Below are positions 18,121-25,816 of a DNA stretch of 38,837 bases, piece after piece. Under the pieces are notes generated by a model that was not told where the DNA came from, made no database searches, and saw only the letters and a list, made by a program, of their open reading frames with translations. The stretch is from Sphingobacteriales bacterium. Lineage in GTDB: Bacteria > Bacteroidota > Bacteroidia > Chitinophagales > Chitinophagaceae. A program made the translations under genes and the position numbers. Location of the stretch: NCBI GenBank assembly GCA_023251235.1, contig JAHEZE010000022.1:1-38837 (forward strand), written 5' to 3'. Numbering within the stretch: the stretch's first letter is position 1; every line of letters begins with the position of its first letter.

Positions 18121-18279
18121 TAGTGGAAAGCCCGGTAAGTAAAGCCCTCTTTTTAACTCATCGTTGCTTCGGATTCCTTTCAAATAAATTTCAAATCAAT
18201 TTTTTCACGAAGGACCAATCTTCGGAACCTTCAATCAAGATTAGTGATTTAGAACAAGTGATTAACCTAAGCTATTTGT

Positions 18280-19920
18280 ATGTATGACATTTTACAACTG
18301 AACGACATGCTCGTTCCTGAGTTGCTCGATATAGCCGAGCAGCTGAAACTCCCTAACGCTAAAAAGCTGGGTAAGCAGGAGCTTATATACAAGATCCTCG
18401 ACAGCCAGGCTGTAAAGGCAAGTGAAAAGAAAAGCTCCGGGCCGGAAGACAAATCCAGGCGCAAAAGAATTATTAAAACATCTACTAGCCTTTCAACTGA
18501 AGAGGCAATTGTAGAAGAAACCAATAACGAAAGTAATATGGCAAAAGCTGTACGTCCGGTTGTTTCAAAACCCATCGTCCGGAAAGATGAAAAACCAATT
18601 TTGAAAAAGGGCCGTAAAAAAAATGATGAGGAAGCTGTTGATTTTTTACCAGAAATACCTCCAGTCCCCGAAGTAGAATTGGCAATAGCACCCGAAACTG
18701 AGGTGGCCGGAATAATTTCTGCAGAAACAGAGACTCCATCTCCAGAAACCGCTTTACAGCAAAAAATGTATCCACAGCGGAGAGATCAGGCTTTTAATAT
18801 TGAATTCGACGGTGTGATATTGGCAGAAGGTGTATTGGAAATGATGCCTGATGGTTATGGATTTCTTCGCTCTTCTGACTACAATTATCTTTCGTCTCCT
18901 GATGATATTTATGTATCCCCTTCGCAGATAAAATTATTTGGATTAAAGACCGGGGATACGGTTTATGGCGCCGTCCGACCTCCCAAAGAAGGTGAAAAAT
19001 ATTTTGCTCTGCTGAAAGTAGACACTATCAATAACAAGAAGCCCGAAGAGGTTCGGGACCGTGTTCCATTTGATTATCTTACTCCGTTGTTTCCATTTGA
19101 AAAACTCAATTTATTTGATGCATCCGATAACTATTCAACAAGAATAATGGATCTTTTTACACCAATCGGTAAAGGTCAGCGTGGATTAATTGTGGCACAA
19201 CCTAAAACTGGTAAAACCATGTTGTTGAAAGCAGTGGCAAATGCGATTGCAAAAAATCATCCCGAATGTTACCTGATGGTGGTTTTGGTAGATGAACGCC
19301 CCGAAGAAGTAACAGACATGGAGCGCAGTGTCAGGGCTGAAGTAATAGCTTCCACATTTGATGAACCTGCAGAAAAACACGTTAAGGTTTCAACAATGGC
19401 CTTACAAAAAGCAAAGCGTTTGGTAGAGTGCGGACATGATGTCGTTATTCTTCTGGATTCGATTACACGTTTAGCCCGTGCACATAATACAGTGGCTCCT
19501 TCATCGGGTAAAGTTTTATCCGGTGGTGTAGAAGCTAATGCAATGCAAAAGCCAAAGCAATTTTTTGGAGCAGCAAGAAAAATTGAACACGGAGGTTCTC
19601 TTACGATAATTGCTACAGCCCTTGTTGATACAGGAAGTAAAATGGATGAGGTAATCTTTGAAGAGTTCAAAGGAACCGGTAATATGGAACTGCAGCTTGA
19701 CAGAAGATTATCCAACAGACGTATTTATCCTGCCATTGACCTTGTTGCATCATCCACCCGGCGTGATGACCTGCTGTTGGAAAGAGATGTACTTCAACGA
19801 ATGAACCTGCTGCGTGTTTTCCTCACAGATATGAATACAGAAGAAGCCATGCGGGAACTGCAAAACCGGATGAAGGGAACTAAAGACAATGAAGAGTTCC
19901 TGGCTTCAATGAATAGATAA
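18280..19920 (+). CDS. rho: Transcription termination factor Rho
   Basis: The 546-residue protein has a Rho N-terminal helical domain (1-45; [20 protein letters not shown]), then a low-complexity charged linker (about 50-165). An RNA-binding cold-shock-like domain follows (about 175-250; [11 protein letters not shown]). The hexameric RecA-like ATPase has Walker A QPKTGKT (307-313), the [15 protein letters not shown] block and Walker [17 protein letters not shown]. It is about 130 residues longer than E. coli Rho because of the linker, as is usual in Bacteroidota. It terminates transcription in the cytosol. The leader is roughly 150 nt from the candidate promoter. Confidence 0.97.
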   Translation: MYDILQLNDMLVPELLDIAEQLKLPNAKKLGKQELIYKILDSQAVKASEKKSSGPEDKSRRKRIIKTSTSLSTEEAIVEETNNESNMAKAVRPVVSKPIVRKDEKPILKKGRKKNDEEAVDFLPEIPPVPEVELAIAPETEVAGIISAETETPSPETALQQKMYPQRRDQAFNIEFDGVILAEGVLEMMPDGYGFLRSSDYNYLSSPDDIYVSPSQIKLFGLKTGDTVYGAVRPPKEGEKYFALLKVDTINNKKPEEVRDRVPFDYLTPLFPFEKLNLFDASDNYSTRIMDLFTPIGKGQRGLIVAQPKTGKTMLLKAVANAIAKNHPECYLMVVLVDERPEEVTDMERSVRAEVIASTFDEPAEKHVKVSTMALQKAKRLVECGHDVVILLDSITRLARAHNTVAPSSGKVLSGGVEANAMQKPKQFFGAARKIEHGGSLTIIATALVDTGSKMDEVIFEEFKGTGNMELQLDRRLSNRRIYPAIDLVASSTRRDDLLLERDVLQRMNLLRVFLTDMNTEEAMRELQNRMKGTKDNEEFLASMNR

Positions 19921-19936
19921 ATAATTATTAATCCGG

Positions 19937-20001
19937 CAGAATTAATTCTGTTCATCAGCCGTTGCGTCGCACTCTTGTACCATTGTGCTTGCATCGGCTG
20001 A
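19937..20001. repeat. Palindrome and stem-loop between rho and mnmH
   Basis: CAGAATTAATTCTG (19937-19950) is a perfect 14-bp palindrome. TCAGCCGTTGC (19955-19965) pairs with GCATCGGCTGA (19991-20001) with one mismatch across a 25-nt loop, and is followed by CTTATTTTTG. It may terminate rho, or be a REP-like element, since the T-run also forms the mnmH promoter box. Confidence 0.45.
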
Positions 20002-20003
20002 CT

Positions 20004-20011
20004 TATTTTTG
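20004..20011 (+). promoter_or_regulatory. TAnnTTTG box before mnmH
   Basis: TATTTTTG is a full consensus match ending 5 nt before the GTG start at 20017. Transcription should begin at or next to the start codon, predicting a leaderless mRNA. Confidence 0.5.
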
Positions 20012-20016
20012 TATCT

Positions 20017-21171
20017 GTGGCTGTAGAAAAAATAAATATTGATCAATTCCTTGGCCTGGCAAAAAATCATCTTGTAATCGATGTCCGCAGTCCGGGAGAA
20101 TATCAACATGCCCACATCCCCGGAGCTTATAGTTTACCATTATTTACTGATGAAGAAAGAGCTGCTGTAGGAACAGCTTATAAACAGGAAAGCCGTGAAA
20201 AAGCAATCAGGATAGGATTGGATTTTTTTGGGCCGAAGATGAAAAAAATGGTGGAGGAAGTGGAAGGAATTGACGAAGTAAGAAGTATTACGTACAGACC
20301 AGCCGCTTCTGAAGAATTAAAACTTCATACTTCTAAAATCGTGCTTATTTATTGCTGGCGTGGCGGAATGCGTAGCAGTGCTGTTGCCTGGCTGCTGGAC
20401 CTATATGGCCTCAAAGTATTTACTCTTATTGGTGGCTATAAAAAATTCAGAAACTATGTTCTGGAAACATTTAAACAACCTTTTAATTTCAAAATTCTTG
20501 GTGGTTATACAGGATCGGGCAAAACAGAAACCTTAAAAGAACTTGAAAGGGCAGGAGAAAAAATAGTTGACCTCGAAGGTCTCGCCAATCATAAAGGTTC
20601 AGCATTTGGAAATATCGGCTTACCTCAGCAACCTACCCAGGAAATGTTTGAAAATCTATTAAGCTGTGAGTTGCAACAAAAGTTAATGGTCAAAGGTCAG
20701 TGGCCATTTTATAATAGTGAATCCCCGCATTCACTATTCACAATTAACCATTCAGCTATCTGGCTCGAAGATGAATCACAACGCATTGGCCTTATTAATA
20801 TCCCAAATGAACTATGGAATACCATGCGGAATTCGCCTCTTTATTTTCTTGAAATTCCTTTTGAAGAAAGACTCAATCACCTGGTTGATGAATATGGAAC
20901 CCTGGAGAAAGAAAAAATGATTGATGCCATTGGAAGGATCAAAGAAAGACTGGGGGGGCTTGAGGCCAAAAATGCTATTCTGCATCTTGAAAGCAATGAG
21001 TTTAGAGCCGGTTTCCATATATTATTGAAATACTACGATAAATGGTATACAAAGGGGCTACACAATCGGAAAAGCCTTAATTCGTTATTAAGAATTATTG
21101 ACTGTGAATCCGTAACCGCGTTGAACGCAAAAAAACTGATCCAACAGCCTGTGTATCATGAAAAATCTTAA
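20017..21171 (+). CDS. mnmH: tRNA 2-selenouridine synthase
   Basis: The 384-residue protein joins an N-terminal rhodanese domain (VIDVRSPGEYQHAHIPGA; catalytic Cys113 in YCWRGGMRSSA) to a P-loop domain (GGYTGSGKT, 162-170) with DLEGLANHKGSAFG. It replaces sulfur with selenium in 2-thiouridine at the tRNA wobble base, using selenophosphate from SelD, whose gene lies 1.4 kb downstream. The start is GTG 20017, just after a TATTTTTG box. Residues about 224-247 look like an insert relative to the family, falling between QQKL and IWLEDESQRIG. They are encoded by a segment containing a 10-bp inverted repeat. The 3' end overlaps the next gene by 14 bp. Confidence 0.95.
   Translation: MAVEKINIDQFLGLAKNHLVIDVRSPGEYQHAHIPGAYSLPLFTDEERAAVGTAYKQESREKAIRIGLDFFGPKMKKMVEEVEGIDEVRSITYRPAASEELKLHTSKIVLIYCWRGGMRSSAVAWLLDLYGLKVFTLIGGYKKFRNYVLETFKQPFNFKILGGYTGSGKTETLKELERAGEKIVDLEGLANHKGSAFGNIGLPQQPTQEMFENLLSCELQQKLMVKGQWPFYNSESPHSLFTINHSAIWLEDESQRIGLINIPNELWNTMRNSPLYFLEIPFEERLNHLVDEYGTLEKEKMIDAIGRIKERLGGLEAKNAILHLESNEFRAGFHILLKYYDKWYTKGLHNRKSLNSLLRIIDCESVTALNAKKLIQQPVYHEKS
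20713..20738. repeat. Inverted repeat inside mnmH (in-frame insert)
   Basis: AATAGTGAAT (20713-20722) and ATTCACTATT (20729-20738) form a perfect 10-bp stem with loop CCCCGC. It sits in the extra segment of mnmH (about 20686-20757). Read in reverse, the segment shares GTGAATAGTG and a GAATGGT-type start with 27571-27600, suggesting a dispersed repeat. Confidence 0.6.
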
Positions 21172-22504
21172 ATCTTCATTTTTCATTTTATTATTCCCCT
21201 TTTTAGCCAATTCCCAACAATTATCCGGTCTCTGGGTTGGAGCATTAACCAATGATAGCCTGACAGTAAGAAAAGACCAAACTTTTGAAATGGCCCTGAC
21301 AGAATACAGGGGTAAGGTATATGGATATTCTTATTCAACCTTTATTGTGAGTGACACACTATATTATATAGTAAAAAGAGTAAAAGGGGTAATTGAAAAT
21401 GGACTTTGTGAAGTATCGGATGATGAAATCGTAAGTAATAATTTTTATGGAAGAAGGGACAAGGGGGTCAGGCAAACAACAATTTTCAAGCTCAATCCTG
21501 TTGACAGCACCTGGTATATTGATGGTAAATGGAAAACGGATGCTACAAAAAAATTTTATGCCCTTACGGGTGGTATAACGCTGAAAGAAGAAAAAGATCC
21601 GGGCAAATCAAAACTATTTGAACACCTCGGAGATCTGAATTTAATCAAAACCTTATCCTTGACTTCAACAACTGAAAATAAAAAAGAAGTTAAACCCAAA
21701 CAGGAGGTAAAAAAGGAAATTGCCAAAACGAAAGAAAAAAGAACTGATAAAAAGAATGAGTCAGATATAGCAAAGAATAAATTAAAAGATCCCGAAACTA
21801 ACGAGGTTGCGAATGATCTAGCAAAACAGGCTGAGAAAAAAGATATAGTTAAAATTGAAAACGATCAGATTCTTGATAAAAAAACAAATGAAGCGGCTGC
21901 AACTTTGGAAATAAAGAAACCTGAAACAAAAATTTCAGTTGCAGAGAAACCAATAAAGAAAGTGAAAAAAGATTTGGAGAAGATCAGTGAGAAGTCTGAT
22001 TCTAAAAATCGCGACTCCATGATCGTTAGAAATGAAATAAAAAATCCCGAATCACGAAATGAAAATAAAGAAATCAGGATCATTGATTCCGTATATGTTT
22101 TTAATGAACTGAAGAGAACCGAATACAAACTGAAGCCGCCGGCTGCTTTGGTAAATGAAAGAGTGTCGGCTCCATCAGAAACCATCTTTTTTAAACAAGA
22201 CAGCCTCATACTTTCTTTATACGATAATGGAGAGGTGGATGGCGATACAGTAAGTGTACTTCTTAATGGCGATGTGATCATTGCTAAACAGGGACTAAAA
22301 TCATCCGCATTCAAAAAAACTATTTATATCTCCCCGGATGAAAGTGATTCAATCTTACTTGTTCTTTATGCAGAGAATCTTGGATTATACCCACCAAATA
22401 CCGGGCTTCTGATTATTAAAGATGGAGAGGAAACTTACCAAGTTCGTTTTAAGGCCGACTATGACCGGAATGCTGCCATTATGTTGAGAAGAAAATACAA
22501 ATAA
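21158..22504 (+). CDS. Secreted Glu/Lys-rich protein of unknown function
   Basis: The 448-residue protein has an N-terminal signal peptide (NLKSSFFILLFPFLANSQQ). A beta-rich domain with W and Y follows to about residue 150 (GLWVGALTNDSLTVRKDQ). The middle is a long low-complexity linker full of K, E, D and T. A second beta-rich domain lies near the C-terminus (DNGEVDGDTVSVLLNGDVII, then ENLGLYPPNTGLLIIKDGEE). I do not recognise a family; it looks exported to the periplasm or envelope. It overlaps mnmH by 14 bp and ends 33 bp before selD, so it is probably co-transcribed with a selenium-tRNA pair. A functional link is not shown. Confidence 0.8.
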   Translation: MKNLKSSFFILLFPFLANSQQLSGLWVGALTNDSLTVRKDQTFEMALTEYRGKVYGYSYSTFIVSDTLYYIVKRVKGVIENGLCEVSDDEIVSNNFYGRRDKGVRQTTIFKLNPVDSTWYIDGKWKTDATKKFYALTGGITLKEEKDPGKSKLFEHLGDLNLIKTLSLTSTTENKKEVKPKQEVKKEIAKTKEKRTDKKNESDIAKNKLKDPETNEVANDLAKQAEKKDIVKIENDQILDKKTNEAAATLEIKKPETKISVAEKPIKKVKKDLEKISEKSDSKNRDSMIVRNEIKNPESRNENKEIRIIDSVYVFNELKRTEYKLKPPAALVNERVSAPSETIFFKQDSLILSLYDNGEVDGDTVSVLLNGDVIIAKQGLKSSAFKKTIYISPDESDSILLVLYAENLGLYPPNTGLLIIKDGEETYQVRFKADYDRNAAIMLRRKYK

Positions 22505-22537
22505 GAAAGTTTTCCGGTTAAATACGAGATTTGCGGG

Positions 22538-23614
22538 ATGATTAAATCAGACCAAAATACTCCTGCAATTATAAAACTTACACAATACTCTCACGGCGCA
22601 GGCTGTGGTTGCAAGATTGCCCCTAAAGTGCTTGATGAGATTTTAAAAAGTAATATCGTTTTACCGGATGATAATAAACTTCTTGTTGGCAATAGTAGTA
22701 AAGATGATGCCGCGGTATATGATCTTGGAAATGGAACCGCTTTGATCTCAACCACTGATTTCTTTATGCCGATTGTTGATGATGCATTCGACTTTGGAAG
22801 AATTGCCGCAGCCAATTCCATCAGTGATGTATATGCAATGGGGGGAAAACCATTGGTAGCGATTGCGATTTTGGGTTGGCCGGTGGAAAAACTTTCTGTT
22901 GAAACAGCTCAAAAAGTAATTGAAGGTGGGCGAATGATCTGTAAAGAAGCCGGTATACATTTGGCAGGCGGACATAGTATCGATTCCCCAGAACCAATTT
23001 TTGGTTTGGCAGTAACAGGAATGGTTTCATTGGAACATATAAAAAAAAATAATACTGCAAAAGAGGGAGATTGTTTGTTTATTACCAAACCACTTGGTGT
23101 CGGCATATTATCTACTGCACAGAAAAGGGGAGTCCTGAAAGAAGAACATCTGAACGCCATGATTAAGCAAATGACTTCATTAAATAAAATCGGAGAACTG
23201 TTTGGAGGAATAAGCGGAATAACAGCCATGACTGATGTGACCGGATTCGGAATATTGGGCCATTTAATAGAAATGGCAGAGGGTAGTGGATTTGGCGCTG
23301 AATTATATTATCATACACTTCCGGTTGCTGACGGCGTAAAGGAATATATTGCGCAAAAAATTTCTCCTGATGCTACTTTCAGGAACTGGAACAGTTACAG
23401 TGAAAAAGTAAGGTTTGAGAAAGGAGTAAATGTGATGGAGGCCTTTGCCCTCTTGCCAGATCCGCAAACTAATGGCGGCTTGTTGTTCAGTGTAAATGAA
23501 GATGATGTTCAAGAGGTGGAAATGTTGCTCAATAAAAACGGTCTTGCTGATTTTTCAAAACCAATTGGAAAAATAACTGCAAGAGGAGAGAAGCTGGTTG
23601 AAATAAAATTATAG
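22538..23614 (+). CDS. selD: Selenide, water dikinase (selenophosphate synthase)
   Basis: The 358-residue protein begins with the SelD active-site motif LTQYSHGAGCGCKIAP. Cys23 and Lys26 correspond to catalytic Cys17 and Lys20 of E. coli SelD, so this is the cysteine form, not selenocysteine. Further blocks are DDAAVYDLGNGTALISTTDFF, ANSISDVYAMGGKP, GGHSIDSPEPIFGLAVTG and MTDVTGFGILGHL. It makes selenophosphate from selenide and ATP in the cytosol. No selA or selB is in the window, so the visible use is tRNA selenation by MnmH. The start shares the 11-mer TTTGCGGGATG with comB. Confidence 0.97.
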   Translation: MIKSDQNTPAIIKLTQYSHGAGCGCKIAPKVLDEILKSNIVLPDDNKLLVGNSSKDDAAVYDLGNGTALISTTDFFMPIVDDAFDFGRIAAANSISDVYAMGGKPLVAIAILGWPVEKLSVETAQKVIEGGRMICKEAGIHLAGGHSIDSPEPIFGLAVTGMVSLEHIKKNNTAKEGDCLFITKPLGVGILSTAQKRGVLKEEHLNAMIKQMTSLNKIGELFGGISGITAMTDVTGFGILGHLIEMAEGSGFGAELYYHTLPVADGVKEYIAQKISPDATFRNWNSYSEKVRFEKGVNVMEAFALLPDPQTNGGLLFSVNEDDVQEVEMLLNKNGLADFSKPIGKITARGEKLVEIKL

Positions 23615-23616
23615 TT

Positions 23617-24144
23617 ATGCAAATTCAAAACAAAGAACAGATTGTAATTGCACTGGATAAAAACATTACAGCATTTAATGATTATGTTGCTTCAGTAAAT
23701 AAAGATCTCTTTGAAGCCACCCCGGATAATAAATGGAGTGTGGGCCAAAACCTGGAACATTTGATCCGCTCTGTTAAACCATTACAGCTTGCTTATAGTT
23801 TACCAAAATTTGTATTGCAAATAATGTTTGGAAAATCTAACCGCCCATCGAAATCTTATGATGAGTTGGTAAACAAGTATAAAACAAAATTAGCTGCCGG
23901 TGGAAGGGCAAGCGGGCCGTTTATTCCATCTTATGTTTCATTCAAAAATAGAGAGGGGTTAATAAAAAAGTATGCCCATCAAAAACAAAAACTAATCAAT
24001 AAAATCAAAAAGCAAAACGAAAAAGATCTTGACAAATATATTTTACCACACCCCTTGCTGGGAAAACTTACGCTGAGAGAAATGCTGTTTTTTACAGTTC
24101 ATCATAATGAACATCATCTGGAATTATTAAAGAACAGAAGATAA
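23617..24144 (+). CDS. DinB-family protein
   Basis: The 175-residue protein fits the DinB-like four-helix fold, with WSVGQNLEHLIRS near residue 42 and HHNEHHLELL near the C-terminus supplying metal-ligand histidines. Such proteins bind a divalent metal, and some are thiol-S-transferases; the role here is unknown. It starts 3 nt after the selD stop and is likely translated in the same operon. The 3' end is 3 nt from the convergent hydrolase gene, leaving no room for a separate terminator. Confidence 0.85.
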   Translation: MQIQNKEQIVIALDKNITAFNDYVASVNKDLFEATPDNKWSVGQNLEHLIRSVKPLQLAYSLPKFVLQIMFGKSNRPSKSYDELVNKYKTKLAAGGRASGPFIPSYVSFKNREGLIKKYAHQKQKLINKIKKQNEKDLDKYILPHPLLGKLTLREMLFFTVHHNEHHLELLKNRR

Positions 24145-24147
24145 TTT

Positions 24148-25065
24148 TTATTTTTTCTCCAAAAAAATTTCTGCCATCATACACCTTACACTTCCGCCTT
24201 CTGTTTTCTCAATGGCAGGAACAGCGATAGGCAAAAGCCTGCAAAATGAAGATAGATGTTCTTTTTGGTCCTCCTCTAAAGCATTAAAAGCAGTTTGACT
24301 CATTATTAAAATATTTTCGCCGCTTTTATTTTTCACCTGCAGCATATTTCCTGCAAACGAATACATCTGGTCCCTGGTAATCCGGATAATCTCATGTCCT
24401 GAGCTATCGAGAAGTTGCCGGATAGCGATCCGTTCCCATTCTTCTTCAATAGCTTCTTCGCACAACACAGCAAATTGTTCTCCCAATGTCATTACTACAT
24501 TGGTGTGGTAAACCGGATGATTATTCTTATCTGTTGCCAGGAAAACAATAGCCCTGTAATCGTTGGTGTTTGCAAACCTTTCCAATACACTTAGGTCGGT
24601 TCTTGGAGAATAACAGGCATAAATCACTTTATTATCATGATCAATAACCATACTTCCTGTTCCTTCCAGGAATTTCCCTTCTACCTCAAACTCACTCCAG
24701 TCTTTAACATTTTTAACCCTGAATTTTTCAGCAAGTATTTTTATAATATCTTCTCTTTTCTCAGCTCTTCTGTTAGGCGCATACATCGGGAAGATTGAAA
24801 TTATTCCTTCTGGTGAAGCGATCAGCCAGTTATTGGGGAAAATTGCTGATGGCTTTACCGGGTCATTGGTATCATTAATAACTAACACATCAATATCCAG
24901 ATCTCTCAGCATTTTTACCATATTATCAAATTCATCCAACGCAAGCTGCTGGATTGATTGATTGTCTGATTGCTGTTTTGATTGAAAATAATTGTTTTCC
25001 GCCGTTTCGGGATTAAAGCCGAATGCAGCCGGTCGAATCATCAGTAATGTTGAAGCCGCTGGCAT
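24148..25065 (-). CDS. Arginine deiminase/amidinotransferase superfamily hydrolase, CtlX-like
   Basis: With ATG 25065 the protein has 305 residues. It starts STLLMIRPAAFGFNPETAENNYFQ, typical of CtlX, and has FPNNWLIASPEGIISIFPMYAPNRRAEKR. Later come EGTGSMVIDHDNKVIYACYSPR, YHTNVVMTLG (His) and the C-terminal GGSVRCMMAEIF, with the probable catalytic Cys. This superfamily hydrolyses guanidino or ureido groups, and CtlX has been linked to citrulline use. The longer frame would overlap the pterin dehydratase stop, so ATG 25065 is preferred. It is the last gene of a minus-strand group. The fold is sure; the substrate is less so. Confidence 0.85.
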   Translation of the reverse strand: MPAASTLLMIRPAAFGFNPETAENNYFQSKQQSDNQSIQQLALDEFDNMVKMLRDLDIDVLVINDTNDPVKPSAIFPNNWLIASPEGIISIFPMYAPNRRAEKREDIIKILAEKFRVKNVKDWSEFEVEGKFLEGTGSMVIDHDNKVIYACYSPRTDLSVLERFANTNDYRAIVFLATDKNNHPVYHTNVVMTLGEQFAVLCEEAIEEEWERIAIRQLLDSSGHEIIRITRDQMYSFAGNMLQVKNKSGENILIMSQTAFNALEEDQKEHLSSFCRLLPIAVPAIEKTEGGSVRCMMAEIFLEKK

Positions 25066-25075
25066 ATTCTTCTTC

Positions 25076-25315
25076 TTATTGAGAAGTAAATAATGAATCA
25101 ATTTTTTTTGCCAGCTTTCTGTCTTTTTCCGTTACAATATTTCCTGCGCTGTGAGTATTCAGCCAGATTTCAACAGTATTCCATACATTGCTCCACAAAG
25201 GATGATGATCCATTTTTTCTGCTTCCAAAGCCACACGAGTCATAAAAGAAAAGGCTTCACTGAAGTTTTTGAAGATAAACTTCCGGTAAAGCTGATTGTT
25301 CTTTTCTTCCCACAT
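25076..25315 (-). CDS. Pterin-4a-carbinolamine dehydratase
   Basis: The 79-residue protein has the family core: [40 protein letters not shown], with the two active-site histidines in DHHP, and ending in [12 protein letters not shown]. It dehydrates 4a-hydroxy-tetrahydrobiopterin and recycles the cofactor of aromatic amino acid hydroxylases. It is short because it lacks the first helix of longer homologues, which is common in Bacteroidota. The start is ATG 25315. The hydrolase gene starts 10 nt downstream and the IPExxxVDY gene ends 35 nt upstream. Confidence 0.93.
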   Translation of the reverse strand: MWEEKNNQLYRKFIFKNFSEAFSFMTRVALEAEKMDHHPLWSNVWNTVEIWLNTHSAGNIVTEKDRKLAKKIDSLFTSQ

Positions 25316-25350
25316 AATATCAGGAGTTTGTGATTTGCTATTTTAAATTT

Positions 25351-25788
25351 TTAAAAAATCAGATGTTCTTTATTTTTTATTTTTTCATTTGTTAGCTCTA
25401 CTACCAGCTGCACCCCGCTGATGCCTCTCAGGTTTTCTGTTTTTTGGTGCAGCATTTCGTTTGAAACGGTATCGCCTTTCATCAGCCATAAAAAATCAAG
25501 ATGCTTGAACTCAGGAAGCAAATATTCCCCGTCAAACTGATTATTATAAATATAATGTTCTAATGAACTGGTAGGTTCACAGAACTCATAGACTGCAAAA
25601 AAATAATTGCGGTTTTTTTTCATTAGCTGAATTTCGATTTCATTGTTAACCCGGAAATCCATGCGCAGTAAATTATTCAATTGCCAGCAAAATTGATAGT
25701 CTTTAACAGGTGACATGATGCCGAGCAGCCGGGATTCTTCAAAAAAATCATCTGTAAAATTCCTGGTATTTAAAACAAGTTTGTTCAC
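25351..25788 (-). CDS. IPExxxVDY family protein
   Basis: The 145-residue protein belongs to a Bacteroidota-restricted family named for a short motif, here seen as LPEFKHLDFLW near residue 91. Other regions are RLLGIMSPVKDYQFCWQLNN and FFAVYEF. No enzymatic residues or signal peptide are seen, and the function is unknown. The start is GTG 25788; an in-frame stop lies a few codons upstream and no earlier ATG is available. It ends 35 nt before the pterin dehydratase gene on the same strand, suggesting an operon. Confidence 0.85.
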   Translation of the reverse strand: MNKLVLNTRNFTDDFFEESRLLGIMSPVKDYQFCWQLNNLLRMDFRVNNEIEIQLMKKNRNYFFAVYEFCEPTSSLEHYIYNNQFDGEYLLPEFKHLDFLWLMKGDTVSNEMLHQKTENLRGISGVQLVVELTNEKIKNKEHLIF

Positions 25789-25816
25789 CTGTAAGTTTTC
25801 AATTTCAAATTACGAA

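Larger units (their letters stand above)
17959..18279. other. Divergent intergenic region between asnS and rho
   Basis: These 321 bp hold a TACCTTTG box for asnS and a TTTG-20-TAATATTG element for rho. They also hold a small hairpin in the rho leader (CGAAG at 18208-18212 with CTTCG at 18220-18224) and a half-palindrome AGCTATCGGGACC around 18030. No gene is evident. Confidence 0.5.
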
